NCBI GenBank assembly: GCA_037954665.1 | Contig: JBBMOL010000013.1 | Coordinates: 6,944,001 to 7,008,000, forward strand | DNA: 64,000 nucleotides | Direction of reading: 5' to 3' | From: Laguncularia racemosa | Lineage: Eukaryota; Streptophyta; Magnoliopsida; Myrtales; Combretaceae | Shown here: in pieces, positions 35,448 to 53,422 of the stretch | Numbering within the stretch: position 1 is the stretch's first letter | Layout of the letters: each line of letters starts with the position of its first letter | Position numbers and translations under genes: made by a program | Notes under the pieces: generated by a model | The model's input: the letters and a program-made list of their open reading frames with translations, nothing else | Databases searched by the model: none | Told to the model about the DNA's origin: nothing

Positions 35448-36965
35448 TATGATGTGACAGGAGATTTTAAGTATATATGTTTATATATGATGTGGATTTG
35501 AAATGCTAGCGCTACTAGCGCCATTTTACAGGACGTTTATAAAATTATATACAGGTTGGAGTTACGGGTTCAAGATTAACTAAATTTTCCTTATCTCTAA
35601 TTCAAAGACAGCATAGCAATCCACCTATAAGTACCAAGGATAGTTACAGGAATTTTGGAACAGGTTCAAGAATCAGACCTAATAAGTAGGTCACTAAAGT
35701 TAAATAAAAGGATTAATTAAGCCAATATTTATATAATTAAGAAATATTAAATGTTGATTAACAATTAAACTAAAACATTTTTTAATATTATTTCACAATA
35801 AGAGAACTTCATAATCACAAATAATTTTTTTTTCTATGCCATTTCTTTTAGTTTGACTCGATTTATCCCTCGATAACCTACTGTAAATATTCAATTTGGT
35901 TTAGTGTGGGAGTATCCTAAATCAAATAAGAAAAAGTACCATATTTTGATTTTGTTTGCCATTTAACTCGATTTGGTCTTTTATTTTATTTTTTTCCACC
36001 TTAGACGGGATAATGAGAGATCTCGTTTCTTAAAAAAGTAAACTTGTACATGTATACATGTAGTCGACATTATTTAGTGAAAAATAAGGTTTGAATATTG
36101 CAGTTGTATCATATTTTTTTTATTATCTCATAAGTCACATGGAAGCTTTATGTGTTGAAAATGGATTAAATGTACCCGTAATTTATGCGACTTTGATCAC
36201 ATACTCATGAATTGGATTCAATTACTTTAAGTTAGGCTCGAACTTGTATTTGTCTAATCATTTACAAACTTGTCCTCAAGCTTTTGACTAGTTTGATTTC
36301 ATTTTAAATGAGTTAAGTTTACTTGAAAATGCAAATCGGTTTCTTATTAGACTGGAACTTTAACATAATTTTCTTAAACATATAGTTTTAAGTTAAATTC
36401 AAAGCTCAATATAGCTATCTTGATTCAACTCAATTACTGGCGGATATATGTAAATCTCTGACGGGTTTATAAAGTAAATGCATCAACTTGTGTTGTTTGC
36501 TTTGGTCATACTATTTTAATCTAATCATCTGGTATTCCATATAAATTTTAAAATGATTCAATGTTGATTATTTTATTTATATATTTAGGTGAATGTTATG
36601 TTAAAAAGTGCTCGTAATTTAGTTGTTATAGACTAAAATAATCTCTCTCTTTTTCCTTCAATTTTCTAAGCCCATTAGACGATTAAAAATAATCAAGTAT
36701 ATGAAAATATAAACACTTCCGTATTTTTAATCTTTTAGATAGAGTTTAGTCGATAATTTTTTAAATAAGTAAACAAGACAAAACCTACATTTCCATGTTT
36801 GATTTATAAATTAACTTTGTTATTGGATAAATCTTATCCTATAGTACAAAACAAATCTCAACATTTTTATCTACTAAATCTAATAATATAAAAATTTTAG
36901 AACAAAACAAAATAAAATCTCATAATTTAAACCTAAGCTAATAGTTATTTTCAATCATCATCTTA

Positions 36966-37318
36966 CCACTACTGTTACCATTACCACCACCACAATCATT
37001 CCTATAACGGTAGCACAATATCACTATTCACTATCATCACATCATAACTAGCAAGTCATTACCATTATACCATTTTTACCTTCATTACTATTACCTCAAA
37101 AACTTTATATACAACCACGACCACTACTAATTACTACACCAACACCACTCCAACCATACATCCATAATTTCACCATTAATCACCACTTTTGTAATCATTA
37201 CATTACCAATATATCCACCTCACTACACCACTATTACGATTATCACCTTCATATAAGTACTACCCCATCATTACTATTTCTATTACAAATGACCTATGCA
37301 TACTAATATCACTAAAAT
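36966..37318. repeat. G-poor cryptic triplet tract (ACC/ATC/ATT)
   Basis: About 350 bases are built from imperfect CACCA, TCATTACCA and ACTATTA units, with very few G on the plus strand. It is a degenerate simple sequence with strong strand asymmetry, not coding. Confidence 0.75.
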
Positions 37319-37422
37319 GGTATTCTATAAGTGATGGGAGCAACGATAGTGATAATGTTATATGATCAAGATAAATACATGAGAACATAAATAATATAAT
37401 GATCAAAATTGCTAAGCTCTGG

Positions 37423-37553
37423 TATAGTGTTTGTGTATTATAAATAACATATAATATAAAAAAGAAAAAGAAAAAGAAAAAATTGTGTTGTACTTAGTGT
37501 ATCAAATATGGTATTAAAAACTTTTTTTTATTATACTAAAAAACAAACACTAT
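37423..37553. mobile_element. Possible short MITE
   Basis: The left end TATAGTGTTTGTGTATTA and the inverted right end GATAGTGTTTGTTTTTT are similar and enclose about 100 bp of A-rich non-coding sequence. The length and the AGTGTTTG terminus fit the Tourist-like group seen elsewhere in the window. No target duplication is clear. Confidence 0.4.
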
Positions 37554-37978
37554 CTTAATAAGTATTACAAAATATCTGTTATCAATTGCTTATATAATTA
37601 GCAAAAGCATGAGTCAATAAGCAAGTAATTCATGCTTACATATCACTTATGTTTGATTAGATTATACTCAAGTCGAGCTCGAATGTTTATCAAGTAAAAT
37701 TCAAGTTTCATAATATTTTATTGAACAAGCTTGTTAACCTAATTAAATTCAATTTGAATTGAGTTTAGATATTAATATCATTTAAATTAAAAAAAAATTC
37801 AAATGAAATTAGTTTAATGAAATTGAATTCGAGTATCCTCACTTATTTTTCGGTATGGATAGAAAACCAAACATGAATATTAAAAGAAGTTGAAAGAAAA
37901 CAACGGAAAAACAGAAAAACCAAACCACAAACAGAAACCGAAACCGAAACCGAAAAACAGAAAAACGCACGCTCGCCG

Positions 37979-38019
37979 AACTCTCTCTCTCCTCTCGATC
38001 TCTTTCTCTGTCTCTCCAT
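37979..38019 (+). promoter_or_regulatory. CT-rich 5' leader of the bZIP gene
   Basis: A pyrimidine-rich run made of CTCTCTCTC, TCTCTTTCTC and TCTCTCC lies about 90-125 bases before the start codon. Such tracts are common around plant transcription starts and in 5' leaders. No in-frame ATG precedes 38106. Confidence 0.5.
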
Positions 38020-38105
38020 CTAAACAAAGAAAACCGAAAACAACTCCAGCACCACCACTTCTGGGCGGAGCCACCATTACCATCACGACCTCTGACCGTT
38101 ACAAA

Positions 38106-43988
<5,883 letters not shown>

Positions 43989-44593
43989 TGCGAAATCTCT
44001 GATCTGACTTGTGACTCCAACCTTTTTCATTGGATTGTCCATAGACTAACATATCGACTGCCAAATGTTTCATTTATTTATCCAATTCTTTCAAATTGAT
44101 TGGAATCTTGGGTGCCGTGTAGTTTCATCTACTATCAAATCGTTTATGAGTTATCCACTTCCATTTAGTTTTGGGGCTGGCAAGGTTTTGAATGAGAAGG
44201 TCATTCGGAATACTAGAGGGATGTATGGTTTTGATATGTATTGTACTTCATAATTCAGCTGTTAATTACTAGCGTCTAAAATCATTTTTCTTAGAAACCT
44301 GAAAGGACTACGTGCTCAATGCGTAAGCTTTGAGGCACCTCTCTTCCCATTGTTGACAAATTTTCTCCATTTCATCTTTGCTTTCTGATCTTCCAAGACC
44401 TTGTTTCCTTGTATCTAGAGAAATGCTTGAGTTTCAAGTTTGTTAGTAGTTCTGCTGCCAGTGGATACATCGACGGCAGTAGGAGGAAATGAATATGCAG
44501 AATGCCTTTGTCGAGTAAATGTTTCTTCAGTACTATGTTCTCTCCTTGCTCTTTAAGAATCTATCTGCAACGTAAAGCCGCTGGTTGTATGGT

Positions 44594-44599
44594 AATAAA
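44594..44599 (+). terminator. Candidate poly(A) signal of the bZIP gene
   Basis: AATAAA lies about 600 bases after the bZIP stop codon. Plant signals are loose, so an upstream site could be used instead. Confidence 0.35.
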
Positions 44600-47500
44600 A
44601 TTACTTTTGGTTCGCTAGAGTTTCTTGGATCAACATAAAAATGATAACAGACGGATTTAGATGTTGATGAAGTTTATTCTCGAGTACGTTCTTCGATTGA
44701 AACCAGAACCTGGTGCTTATCCATACACAACCTAATCGCATAAGTTACTGGATCCAGAAATTAAAATATTTGCATTTCGATGTAAAGAAGCAAAGAAGCA
44801 GAAGCCCAAGCAAACCTAAGTAAGGAAATCGATGTCCTATCTACATTTTCATTTGTCTGGTGAGTGCTGCAAACAACAATGTCGCATGATCAACGTTGTG
44901 TCATAGCGTTAGGTCGTGAAATATTCCTGAACCACTTATAGAAGGTAGTTGGCTGTACTATCTATGAAAAAAGATTTATTAATTAATATATGTTACGTGT
45001 TATATGTAATATATAAATATCAATAAAATTTTAATATGTATGATGCATAACACGTGACATATATTAACCATTTAGTCTTTTCTTATTACCTAGGTTTTGC
45101 CTATACAATTTTCATGAGACTTGATATGATTTCTGTTCCCATGTAAATCATTATTGTTGGGTTCAAGCATGGTCGAAAATTGATTAGATAGCTATTTTCT
45201 CAGTGATCCTATCTGATGCTTAATATACTTGTTCCAGCCACTCCATCATTGTGGCGGGCATGGATGGATCTGGAGAGATTGCGAGGGGCTTAAAACGACC
45301 CTTCAAAGAGGATAGGTGGTTTCTTCTAAGTTATATAGTTTTTTTAATGATAAGCCTCTTGGGAGACTTTTTTAAAAAGTATGTGAAATATCAAAATCAC
45401 TATTTAAACTTTAAGGTTTTTTATTTTATTTTATATATGAAGTTTCAAGTGACTAGAAACCATATAAATTGTATTTTATATATCAAATTTACTACCTTGT
45501 TTATAATTGTACTCTTTAACTAATGATTGTTTTAAAGATGATAAAAGGTAGTAAATTTGATAAATAAAAATTCAATTGAATATAGAAATTAATAATTTTA
45601 GACTTTAAATATCAAATTTGATAAGTAAAAATTTTGTTGAGTATAATATTTAATAATTTTAATCTTTGAGTTAAAATTGAAAAACATATAAATTTACCTA
45701 TCAAAATTTCTATAGAGCATATGGTATTTCGTTATTTCAAACTTTAGTTATCAAATTTGATAAATAAAAATTTGATTAAGTTGATATTTAGTAAAGATAT
45801 TTTGATGTTATCATAAAGATTATAATTTTGAAGCATTGATCACACGTTTTGTAAGTAAAACAACTGCATCTTTTTAATGAGAGCTCTTAAAATACCTAGT
45901 AAGAAATCCCTTCCCTGAAGCCATTTTTTGTTGTATTGCATGCATTATCTTTTACATTTTCAATAAATAAATTATCTTTAGGCATTGGTTAAATTTTGGT
46001 TACAATGACTGTATGTGTGTGGAGTCATTATAATGACCACTTTTTTACATAACGAGGCATTTAATAATTATTATTTACAATTATAAACAATTTTATGGAA
46101 TCGCGTGTCTTCCTTTCAATATTTCCAACAAATAAAGAAGGCTTGTAAATATAGAGACTGGTCGTTTGAATTCATCATCACATGTGATATAATTGTAACA
46201 ACAGATGTATTTCTTTACTGGTAATTCCGATATGGACCTAACAATAGGTGAATCCCTTCCCCACAACATTACGGCCCTTTGTCCACCCCTGGCAGTGAGG
46301 GGTTTGACTTTCAGATGTCGAGTCTATTTTGCTATAACTAGCTGTGGAGGAATCATTTTGTAAAATATCATTTACGGGTTAAGCCCAATGCCAAATATAT
46401 ATATTGAAGATTAATTCTTTCGAGCAGCAAGATTCAATGAATAACACTCTTTTTAGATGATTTAAAATTTGTATAATTTTATCATTTTTTAGTAAGTTTA
46501 TGTACTGACTAGGATCCATCATGGATTCTTACATTATTTTTCTCTTTACTAAGCTCATCATAGCTACTAACCTTAATAAATCTTGACTATTGATAATAGG
46601 AACATCTTATAGTCATAGTTGATCCTAATCTCTATAAATGCTCTTTGATATTGCTTATGAGAGAAACCGATAGAACTAGACTTTGCTAGCTTTACCAATC
46701 ATAAATATTTATAAAATTACTCATTTTACTTTTCTAATCCCTCTCTCAATTGGCTCTTTTTTTGTTTAGAATCATTCCAACATTAGTCTCTTACATACCA
46801 TATCATGGGAAGTGCATGAATGTATGTCCCATGCATGTAATACCCAAAGTAAAAAAAAAAACTCTACATCTACAATAGTCAATTGAATATTATGTCTAAT
46901 ATGTAGCCTTCTTTTTATCCAACTAATGACAACATTTGTTGAGAAAGGTGTTAGAATCTCTCTCACATTCTCCTTTCAATTATATTTATACCTATTGTCC
47001 TATTGTACAACTTCTTTGCATAAAACCCAAAAGGGTATTTGTTGAAAGGGGGTACCATACTACCTCTCTATTCTTGTCTCGCAATTAAATAGCTTTATGG
47101 GTCATTTTATCACATCAAAGAGTTTTTAAGCTTTTTACACATAGTTATTGACTCAACGTTAGATTCCATGGACCATGTAGTATATGATATCCTATAAAAA
47201 GAAAGCTAAACACTTTAGTGACCTAGCATGCATTACCTATAGGTTCATAAGGATCAAAGGTGTCCGACCTCTCTTAACCCTATGCCTTAAATTTAAATGC
47301 ACATGGAAGAGATTAGACTTTCGTGTGGTTTATGTTTTGCCCTCTTTATAAGTACTCATGTGAGGTTGTTTTTTCATCAACTGCATGTTCTAATGGGTCC
47401 AATTTCACGTTAGAAGTTCTTGGTCTCTTACAAGTGAAGGGCACTTTCACTGGATATATCACATACCATTGTAACAACAATTGGATAAAATCTACATGCC

Positions 47501-49281
47501 TTTTGTGATCCTGATTCAAGTTTCAACAAATTTGTCCCTAACAAAGGTCCGGAACAGTCTCAAGATTTCATTTAAAGAAAGATTCATGTGTTATATTTTT
47601 TTTTTCTTTTTTTTTCTATATTTTATAGGTAATTTTTCTTTTTTTTCCGAAACTTTTAAAGTTTAGATGCAAGCAGGAGTTCTAACCCCTCTCCTGGGGT
47701 CTACCTTTAGCTGAAACCATGTACACTGCATACTTACTATGAAACTTTGAGGAGGAGATATCAAAATTAATGTGCTTAAAACCCAAAGCACAAAGTACAC
47801 TTTCTAATTGATAAATCAACTAGATAACTCCACAAATATGGTATAATAAATTGATGAACAATCTCCCAAAAATGGTGTGTAAAATAGGGAACTCACAATT
47901 CCACAAATGGCGTGTACTAAATTAGACAAACCAATTCAATAAACAACACAAGTGATTCCAATTTTCAATTACAAATGGCGTGAACCATGTACTGACTAAA
48001 GGAACCTTATTTGTGTGAGCTAAAACAAAATGAACCAATCCAATCACAAACTAGATATTACTCACTAGATATAATTGGATGCAACTTAGAAATATCCTCG
48101 ATATAACTCACAAGGACTCCTAAGCTAACTCGCCACAGTTCCACAATTGAAATTGATAAGAGTAGAAGCTTGCAAGAGATGTCTCTCATAGCTGCAAAGT
48201 GTATATTTTGATGTCAAGTGTAATGTCCCTCTAAAACCCTAGTTAGCAAGTATTTATACTTGCTCCTATTAGGGTAAAAATACTCTAAAAATTTAAACTA
48301 TGCCACTATGGGGTGGCCGATCCTAAAACACAAATTACAACCAAATAAAAGTGTCCAAAAAACTTACAACATAAATGGTTCCAAATAAATAACAAACAAA
48401 TAAAACTAGTCCTCAACATGTCGGGTCTTCAAATCAACTCATCGATCCAACTCATCTTTGATTTAGGTTAGTCCACGGATAACTCACAAGCTGAGTCTTA
48501 GTGAGTTTGTCCACCACCCTGTAAAGTATGATAAGTGTGCCTATTGGAATATACAATACATGAATAATAGAAAAAAGGTTAATAAGCAAATAATTCAGGA
48601 GTCGATTTGCTCAAAAAGGACCCTCATCGCCAAGATTTGAAATGCTTTGGTTCTTGCCCTAATGATAGGTCTTGTAGGATTTTGATTCCTATAAAAAATC
48701 CTATGATTAAAGTTCTAAACATAGAGCAACTTTATAGAAAGTGAACACATGGGACCTTCAAATTGAATTCCAAAAAAGAAATTCTCCTTGTTATTGTGTT
48801 GTTACATCAGTAAGTATAAGTCTGTTTTGTATGGTACTCATCTTAATCTTCGTGAAGATGAAATCACATGTCAAAAAGCACGTATTTGAAAGTTAAAAAA
48901 AATTGCATTAGTAAGTCAGTCCTAATTAATATTGGTGAGTCATGTCCATATCTTATTTTATGTTATTAACTACAATCTATAGAATTAAATAAATATAATA
49001 AATATTTAGTTTATGTCGCATTTATTTATATCATAATTATAATAACCATCATTTGTACTATATTGGTTCTGTGTCTTTTTCTCTATAGTTATACTGTAAT
49101 CGTATTTATATTATTATCATGTCATTCATAATTGTGATATCCTAAAAGGAATTGTTTTCCACTCAACCCCCTTTTTGCTTTTACGTATTTTCTATCACCC
49201 ATTTTTTACCTAAATCCCTTAGAACAATTTCTTGTGTTTACGCCTGATAGAATATCTTAGTAAAACGTAAGATATTCAACC
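44600..49281. other. Intergenic region between the bZIP gene and the LINE
   Basis: No gene is recognisable. 45545-45790 has recurring AAATTTGATAARTAAAAATT units. 47690-48540 is less AT-rich, with recurring 'ACAAATGGCGTG'-like blocks, and may be an old LTR in minus orientation, unproven. The frame at 45251-45523 starts in a GC-richer patch but has no family features. The rest is AT-rich and unassigned. Confidence 0.4.
45545..45790. repeat. Degenerate A/T-rich repeat units
   Basis: AAATTTGATAAATAAAAATT, AAATTTGATAAGTAAAAATT and a third copy recur at roughly 80-bp and 140-bp spacing, each followed by a TTGA...TAGTA/TAATA segment. Confidence 0.6.
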
Positions 49282-49735
49282 ATGCCCACGTCATCCCCTA
49301 AACAAACTCCTTTAGAGCTAAGTGAGGAGGTTTCCTCTCCCATCAAGTAGACCACCCAGGAGAGGAAGATACAGATTGAAGTCTTAGAGGGATTAGGGGA
49401 GAATCAAGATTCAGATAATGTTGTGACAAACAATGAGGTTTTCGGCCCATCCCCATCACATATCCCTGAAACTCAACTAGATTGGGGGATGTCTAATGAT
49501 ACTACGAGTGCAAAAATAGTAGATAATGTGATGGAAAAAGTGGAAGGAATAGAAGGAAACTAATCCCAAAACCACCCCTTCCACATTGAAATCGTCCGAC
49601 TCACTAAGAAGACAAGAAATGATTAGCTTGGCTTCTTCGAGCGGTGGACATTCTTCAGGATTAGCCAACAAAAGGAAGAAGAAGAAGAAATTTTTCAAAC
49701 GCTAACAACGGTACACTTAATCCATCACATTTAGA
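49282..49735 (+). pseudogene. LINE ORF1 remnant
   Basis: The ATG at 49282 opens a frame (MPTSSPKQTPLELSEEV) with a stop at 49348, then a Ser/Glu-rich region and a Lys-rich tail near 49670-49690 (KRKKKKK-like in one frame). There is no recognisable RNA-binding domain; it probably is the C-terminal part of ORF1. It directly precedes the endonuclease. Confidence 0.5.
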
Positions 49736-49740
49736 TTATA

Positions 49741-50620
49741 ATGAATATTGCTACATAGAACATAAGAGGTCTAAATGACCCATTGAAGTGTGCAGAGGTT
49801 AGGAAGTTTTGTGTGCAAAATGGTGTAACGTTCATAAGGTTGTTAGAAACTAGGGTAAACCAAATTAATGAAGATAGAGTGAAACAAAACCTAAATGCTA
49901 ATTGGAATTTTGGCATTAACTCCTTAGCAAGGAAGAGAATATAGATAATGTGGGATCTGAGGATTTAGACCATCAGACTAGAGAAGGAGCATAAACAATT
50001 TTCCCATTGTAATTACACGCACCTTAACTCTAATATTTCTTTCTATATGTCATTTGTGTGTGCTTCTAACTCGAATCAAGAGAGGAAGATATTGTGGAAG
50101 GATTTAGCTGCGTTGGTTCCATTTGTGTTAGATAACCCATGGATAGTTCTTATAAATTTCAATGTGATTAGATTAGCCTAGGAGAGAAATGGAGGAAATT
50201 TGAGACAAACTTCAGCCATGCTGGAATTTGCAAGTTTTTTGGATGAATTGGAACTAGATGACCTTCATTTTGGAGGAAATTTGTTTACTTAGTTAAACAA
50301 GCAAACAAACAACCTCATTTTGAAAAAAATTGGACAGAATATTGGTGAACCAAAGCTAGTTAACTAAGTTTCCAAACTATGATGCCAATCTTATTCCTCC
50401 AATACTTTCAGACCACTCAACTGGAGTCATACATGTGGAATTCGACTCACCTAAGAGAAGATATCCTTTCAAATTCTTCGAGTTTTTGTTAGAATCTCCA
50501 AAATTCATACCGAAAGTAAAGGTAGTCCAGTCATAGGAGACTAAAGGTTCCAAACTTTTCCAAGTGGTGTCAAATTTGAAATTACTCAAGGAGCTTAAAA
50601 AAATTGAATAGTTCCAAATT
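49741..50620 (+). pseudogene. LINE AP endonuclease domain (broken)
   Basis: It starts MNIAT-stop-NIRGLNDPLK (family: NIATWNIRGLND), continues with LLETRVNQ (catalytic Glu), WIVLINFNVIR (normally GDFN, here NFN), ELDDLHFGGNLFT and the C-terminal LSDHST with the catalytic His at about 50410. This enzyme would nick target DNA to start integration. At least four stops are visible. Confidence 0.82.
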
Positions 50621-50779
50621 TTCTCACCTTTCAGCGAGGGTCAAGTTGGCCAAGGAACACTTTGTAACCACTCAAAATTAGACTGCATGTAGGACTACTT
50701 CTCTTATCAATCAAGAAAAAGAAGCTTTTAAAGAATATTATCTGCTAAGAGGAACTAAAGAAGTCTATATAGACAGGAG

Positions 50780-52390
50780 TCAAGGTTAAGGTGGTTCAAA
50801 TTGGGAGATAAAAACACCACCTATTTTCATGAAATGGTCAAGCATCGTCAAAATAGGAATACAATACATAAACTGACAAAGGAAGATAGAGTGGAAGTTC
50901 ATGGCAATTCCGAGGTTCATGTGTAGGTTATTGCATACTTCACTAATAGGTTAGGAGGCTAGCAGTAGTTAATATCTATTTCAGAGCTCTAGGACTATAT
51001 CTCTTGAAGAATCTCGGATCAACAAGCTACAGAAATTAATGCCCCATTCTTTGATGAGGAAATAAAATGGGCTTTTTTCAATTAATCAAATAGTAAAGTT
51101 CTGGGTCCAAATGGTTTTTCTACTAGGTTCTTCAAAGCAACATGGCCTATTATTGGTGTAGATATAGTGGAAGAGGTCAACGAGTTCTTGTTGTTCGAGA
51201 AAATGCTTAAGGAATTGAATTGTACAATTGTATCCCTTGTTCCTAAGGTAGTGAACCCCTTTACTCTTTCTGATTTCAAACCTATATCTTGTTGTAATAC
51301 CATTTATAAAGCGGTTTCTAAGCTACTTGCCTCTAAACTAAAATTGGTTCTATTGATGTCAATGGGAAAAGAACAATCGACATTCATTGGAGGTCAGCGC
51401 ATTTTCGATAGCATTTTGTTGCTTAAGAACTAATCAATGGATACAATAATAACAGGGGTGTTCCTCGGTGTATGCTCAAAGTGGATATTCACCAAGCTTA
51501 TAACTCGATTAGCTTGAGTTTTTTGGAGGCAGTGTTAACTTGTATGAATTTCCCACCTCACTTTATTGAACTAGTGGTACAATGTTTCTCTACTCTTAAG
51601 TTCTCATTCAACATCAATGGGGAGTTAGTGGGCTTCATCCCTAGTTCAAGAGGACTTAGGTAAAGAGACTGCATTTCACCTTATCTCTTTGTCCTTAGAA
51701 TGGAAGTATATTTTGGTATTTTGAGGAAACTCATAGTCAATCCTAGATTCTCTTATCACAGGAGATGTAAGACAGAACGACCGACACATCTATGTCTTGT
51801 GAATGATCTCCTCATGTTTTGTAAAGGGAATGTGGAGTTAGTTAGGGTGATTAAGGATGCTCTACAAATTTTTTAGTCTATCTCGGGAATTAAGGTTAAC
51901 AGTGGTAAAAGCCTTGTCTTTCTCTCCAATGTTCCATCTTCAGTAAAGGAAGAGCTCCTTAACTTGTTGAGGTACAAAGAGGGGACTCTCTCTATCTGCT
52001 ACCAGTGGGGTACCATTAATGGTTTCCAAACTCTGTAAAGTTGATTGTGATGTTTTTATCGAAAGAATTTTGGCAAAAATAAACTCTTAGACAACTAAGT
52101 TTCTCTCCTTTGCTAGGCACTTGCAACTTATTAAGTCAGTCTTATTCTCAGTGCAAGTATATTGGGCATCTATGTTTATTCTACTAAAGAAGGTAAGTGC
52201 TACTATTGAAAGGCATATGCGTAATTTCTTGTGGAGTGAGAGGCCTTATATCTCAACAAAAGCTAAGGTTAGTTGGCAAGAGGTGTGCTCACCAATGGAC
52301 TAAGGGGGGTTGGGAATTCCTAAACTTGAAATCTAGAACAAAGTTGCCCAACTTAAACATATATGGCATCCTTATAGAGATACAGTAAGG
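50780..52390 (+). pseudogene. LINE reverse transcriptase domain (broken)
   Basis: LRWFKLGDKNTTYFHEMVKHRQNRN (about 50785-50860) is the linker before RT. RT blocks are VSLVPKVVNPFTLSDFKPIS near 51225-51290, IGGQRIFDSILL near 51400, LKVDIHQAYNSISLSFLEA (51474-51530), FNINGELVGFIPSSRGLR (51605-51660), and LCLVNDLLMFCKG near 51790-51830, where the catalytic FADD is altered. The thumb region LFSVQVYWASMF and LWSERPYISTKAKVSWQEVC follows at 52145-52290. Frameshifts and stops are numerous. Confidence 0.85.
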
Positions 52391-52859
52391 GGAGTATAGG
52401 TAGAGTGGGTTCAATCTAATTTCCTCAAGGGATCCTCATGTTGGGCAACCAAAGTGCCCTCTACATATTCGTGGAGTTGGAGGAGACTCTTAAAACTTCA
52501 TCCACTAGTAAGAAACATGTTTAAATGGGAAGTTGGGAATGACTTTTCTATATCCCTATGGTAAGATTTTTTGCTTCCATTAGGGCCATTAGATTTGGTT
52601 CACAACCCTAGAGTGATTGTTAACTCTAGCCTCTCTACAAATGCTAGACTATGCTTTATTATCCATAGCAATGGTTGGGAATTTCCAGAGAACAACTTTT
52701 GGAATGGATTTACAATTCCCTCTAGCATAATCCCAACTCCGTAGAAGGCTAACAAGTTCATTTGGAGTAAGGACTCTTCCAATACTTTTTCTACCAAGAG
52801 TGCATACAAAGCTTTAACACCAAGCAATGGCTATGTCCCATGGTCTAAATTAATTTAGA

Positions 52860-53090
52860 ATAAACACTCCATGCCACGACACACATTCATCCTTTGGCTA
52901 ACATTGAAAAGGAAATTACATACCATAGATAAGCTCAATACTTGGGGAGTAACCACCTCAACTACATGTTATCTCTATTCAGCTGGACAAGAGAATCATG
53001 AACATCTATTCTTTGATTACCCATTTTCCACCCAAGAATGGGCAAAAGTTTTAGGAGAACTTAAATGTCTGTCATCTTATTTATCTTAGC
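52860..53090 (+). pseudogene. LINE zf-RVT domain
   Basis: MPRHTFILWLTLKRKLHTID, LNTWGV, then CYLY (the second Cys lost) and HEHLFFDYPFS match the zf-RVT domain found after RT in plant LINEs. It has lost part of the Cys set. It ends at 53089, about 320 bases before the A-tail. Confidence 0.8.
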
Positions 53091-53422
53091 ATACTATATC
53101 CTCAAATTTGATGAACCAATGCTCTCTAGCAATCCTATGGTTTTGACATGGATAGTTGCTTTTGCTGCCACAATATATTGCATTTGGAAATAGGGAACTC
53201 CACCCTCTTGGATCTCCTAAGCCTTCGATACAGTCTCTAGCTAGACAAGTTTTAGCTTACTTTAAGCTTCATGTACATTGATTTGGTTTACACTAGTTTT
53301 CATATTAGTTTTGTAAAGTTCTAATCATAGGACTAATTTTACTATAACCCTTCATGTGTTTAACAGTTCTAAATTCTCCTTCTATTACTTTAAAAAATCA
53401 CTTACTTACCAAAAAAAAAAAA

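Larger units (their letters stand above)
31626..37422. other. Long intergenic region upstream of the bZIP gene
   Basis: No protein-coding gene is recognisable. Between 32456 (TGTGAGGACCTAGG) and 35459 (GATGTGACA) the sequence has less random composition, two hairpins and several microsatellites, and may be an old non-coding repeat unit or a long non-coding RNA region. I cannot prove either. 36966-37318 is a G-poor tract. The remaining DNA is AT-rich and unassigned. Confidence 0.45.
49282..53422 (+). mobile_element. L1-type LINE (non-LTR retrotransposon), inactive
   Basis: It contains, in order, an ORF1 remnant, an AP endonuclease, a reverse transcriptase and a C-terminal zf-RVT domain, and ends in an A-run (53411-53422). 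The 5' end is not defined; ORF1 is short, so the element is probably 5'-truncated or its front is too decayed to read. No target duplication was found. The RT catalytic FADD equivalent reads LVND, so it cannot be active even apart from its many stops. It is a plant L1 lineage element. Confidence 0.85.

Noticed and set aside
32456..35459. A complete LTR retrotransposon
   Set aside because: Only one copy of the putative ends is present, with no primer site, polypurine tract, coding region or target duplication.
37890..38105. N-terminal extension of the bZIP protein
   Set aside because: The frame is open but begins with TTG, has no ATG before 38106, and would translate the CT-rich leader; family members start at the equivalent of 38106.
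45251..45523. Possible gene beginning MAGMDGSGEIARG
   Set aside because: The protein-like part is limited to about 30 residues before low-complexity AT-rich sequence; no family is recognised.
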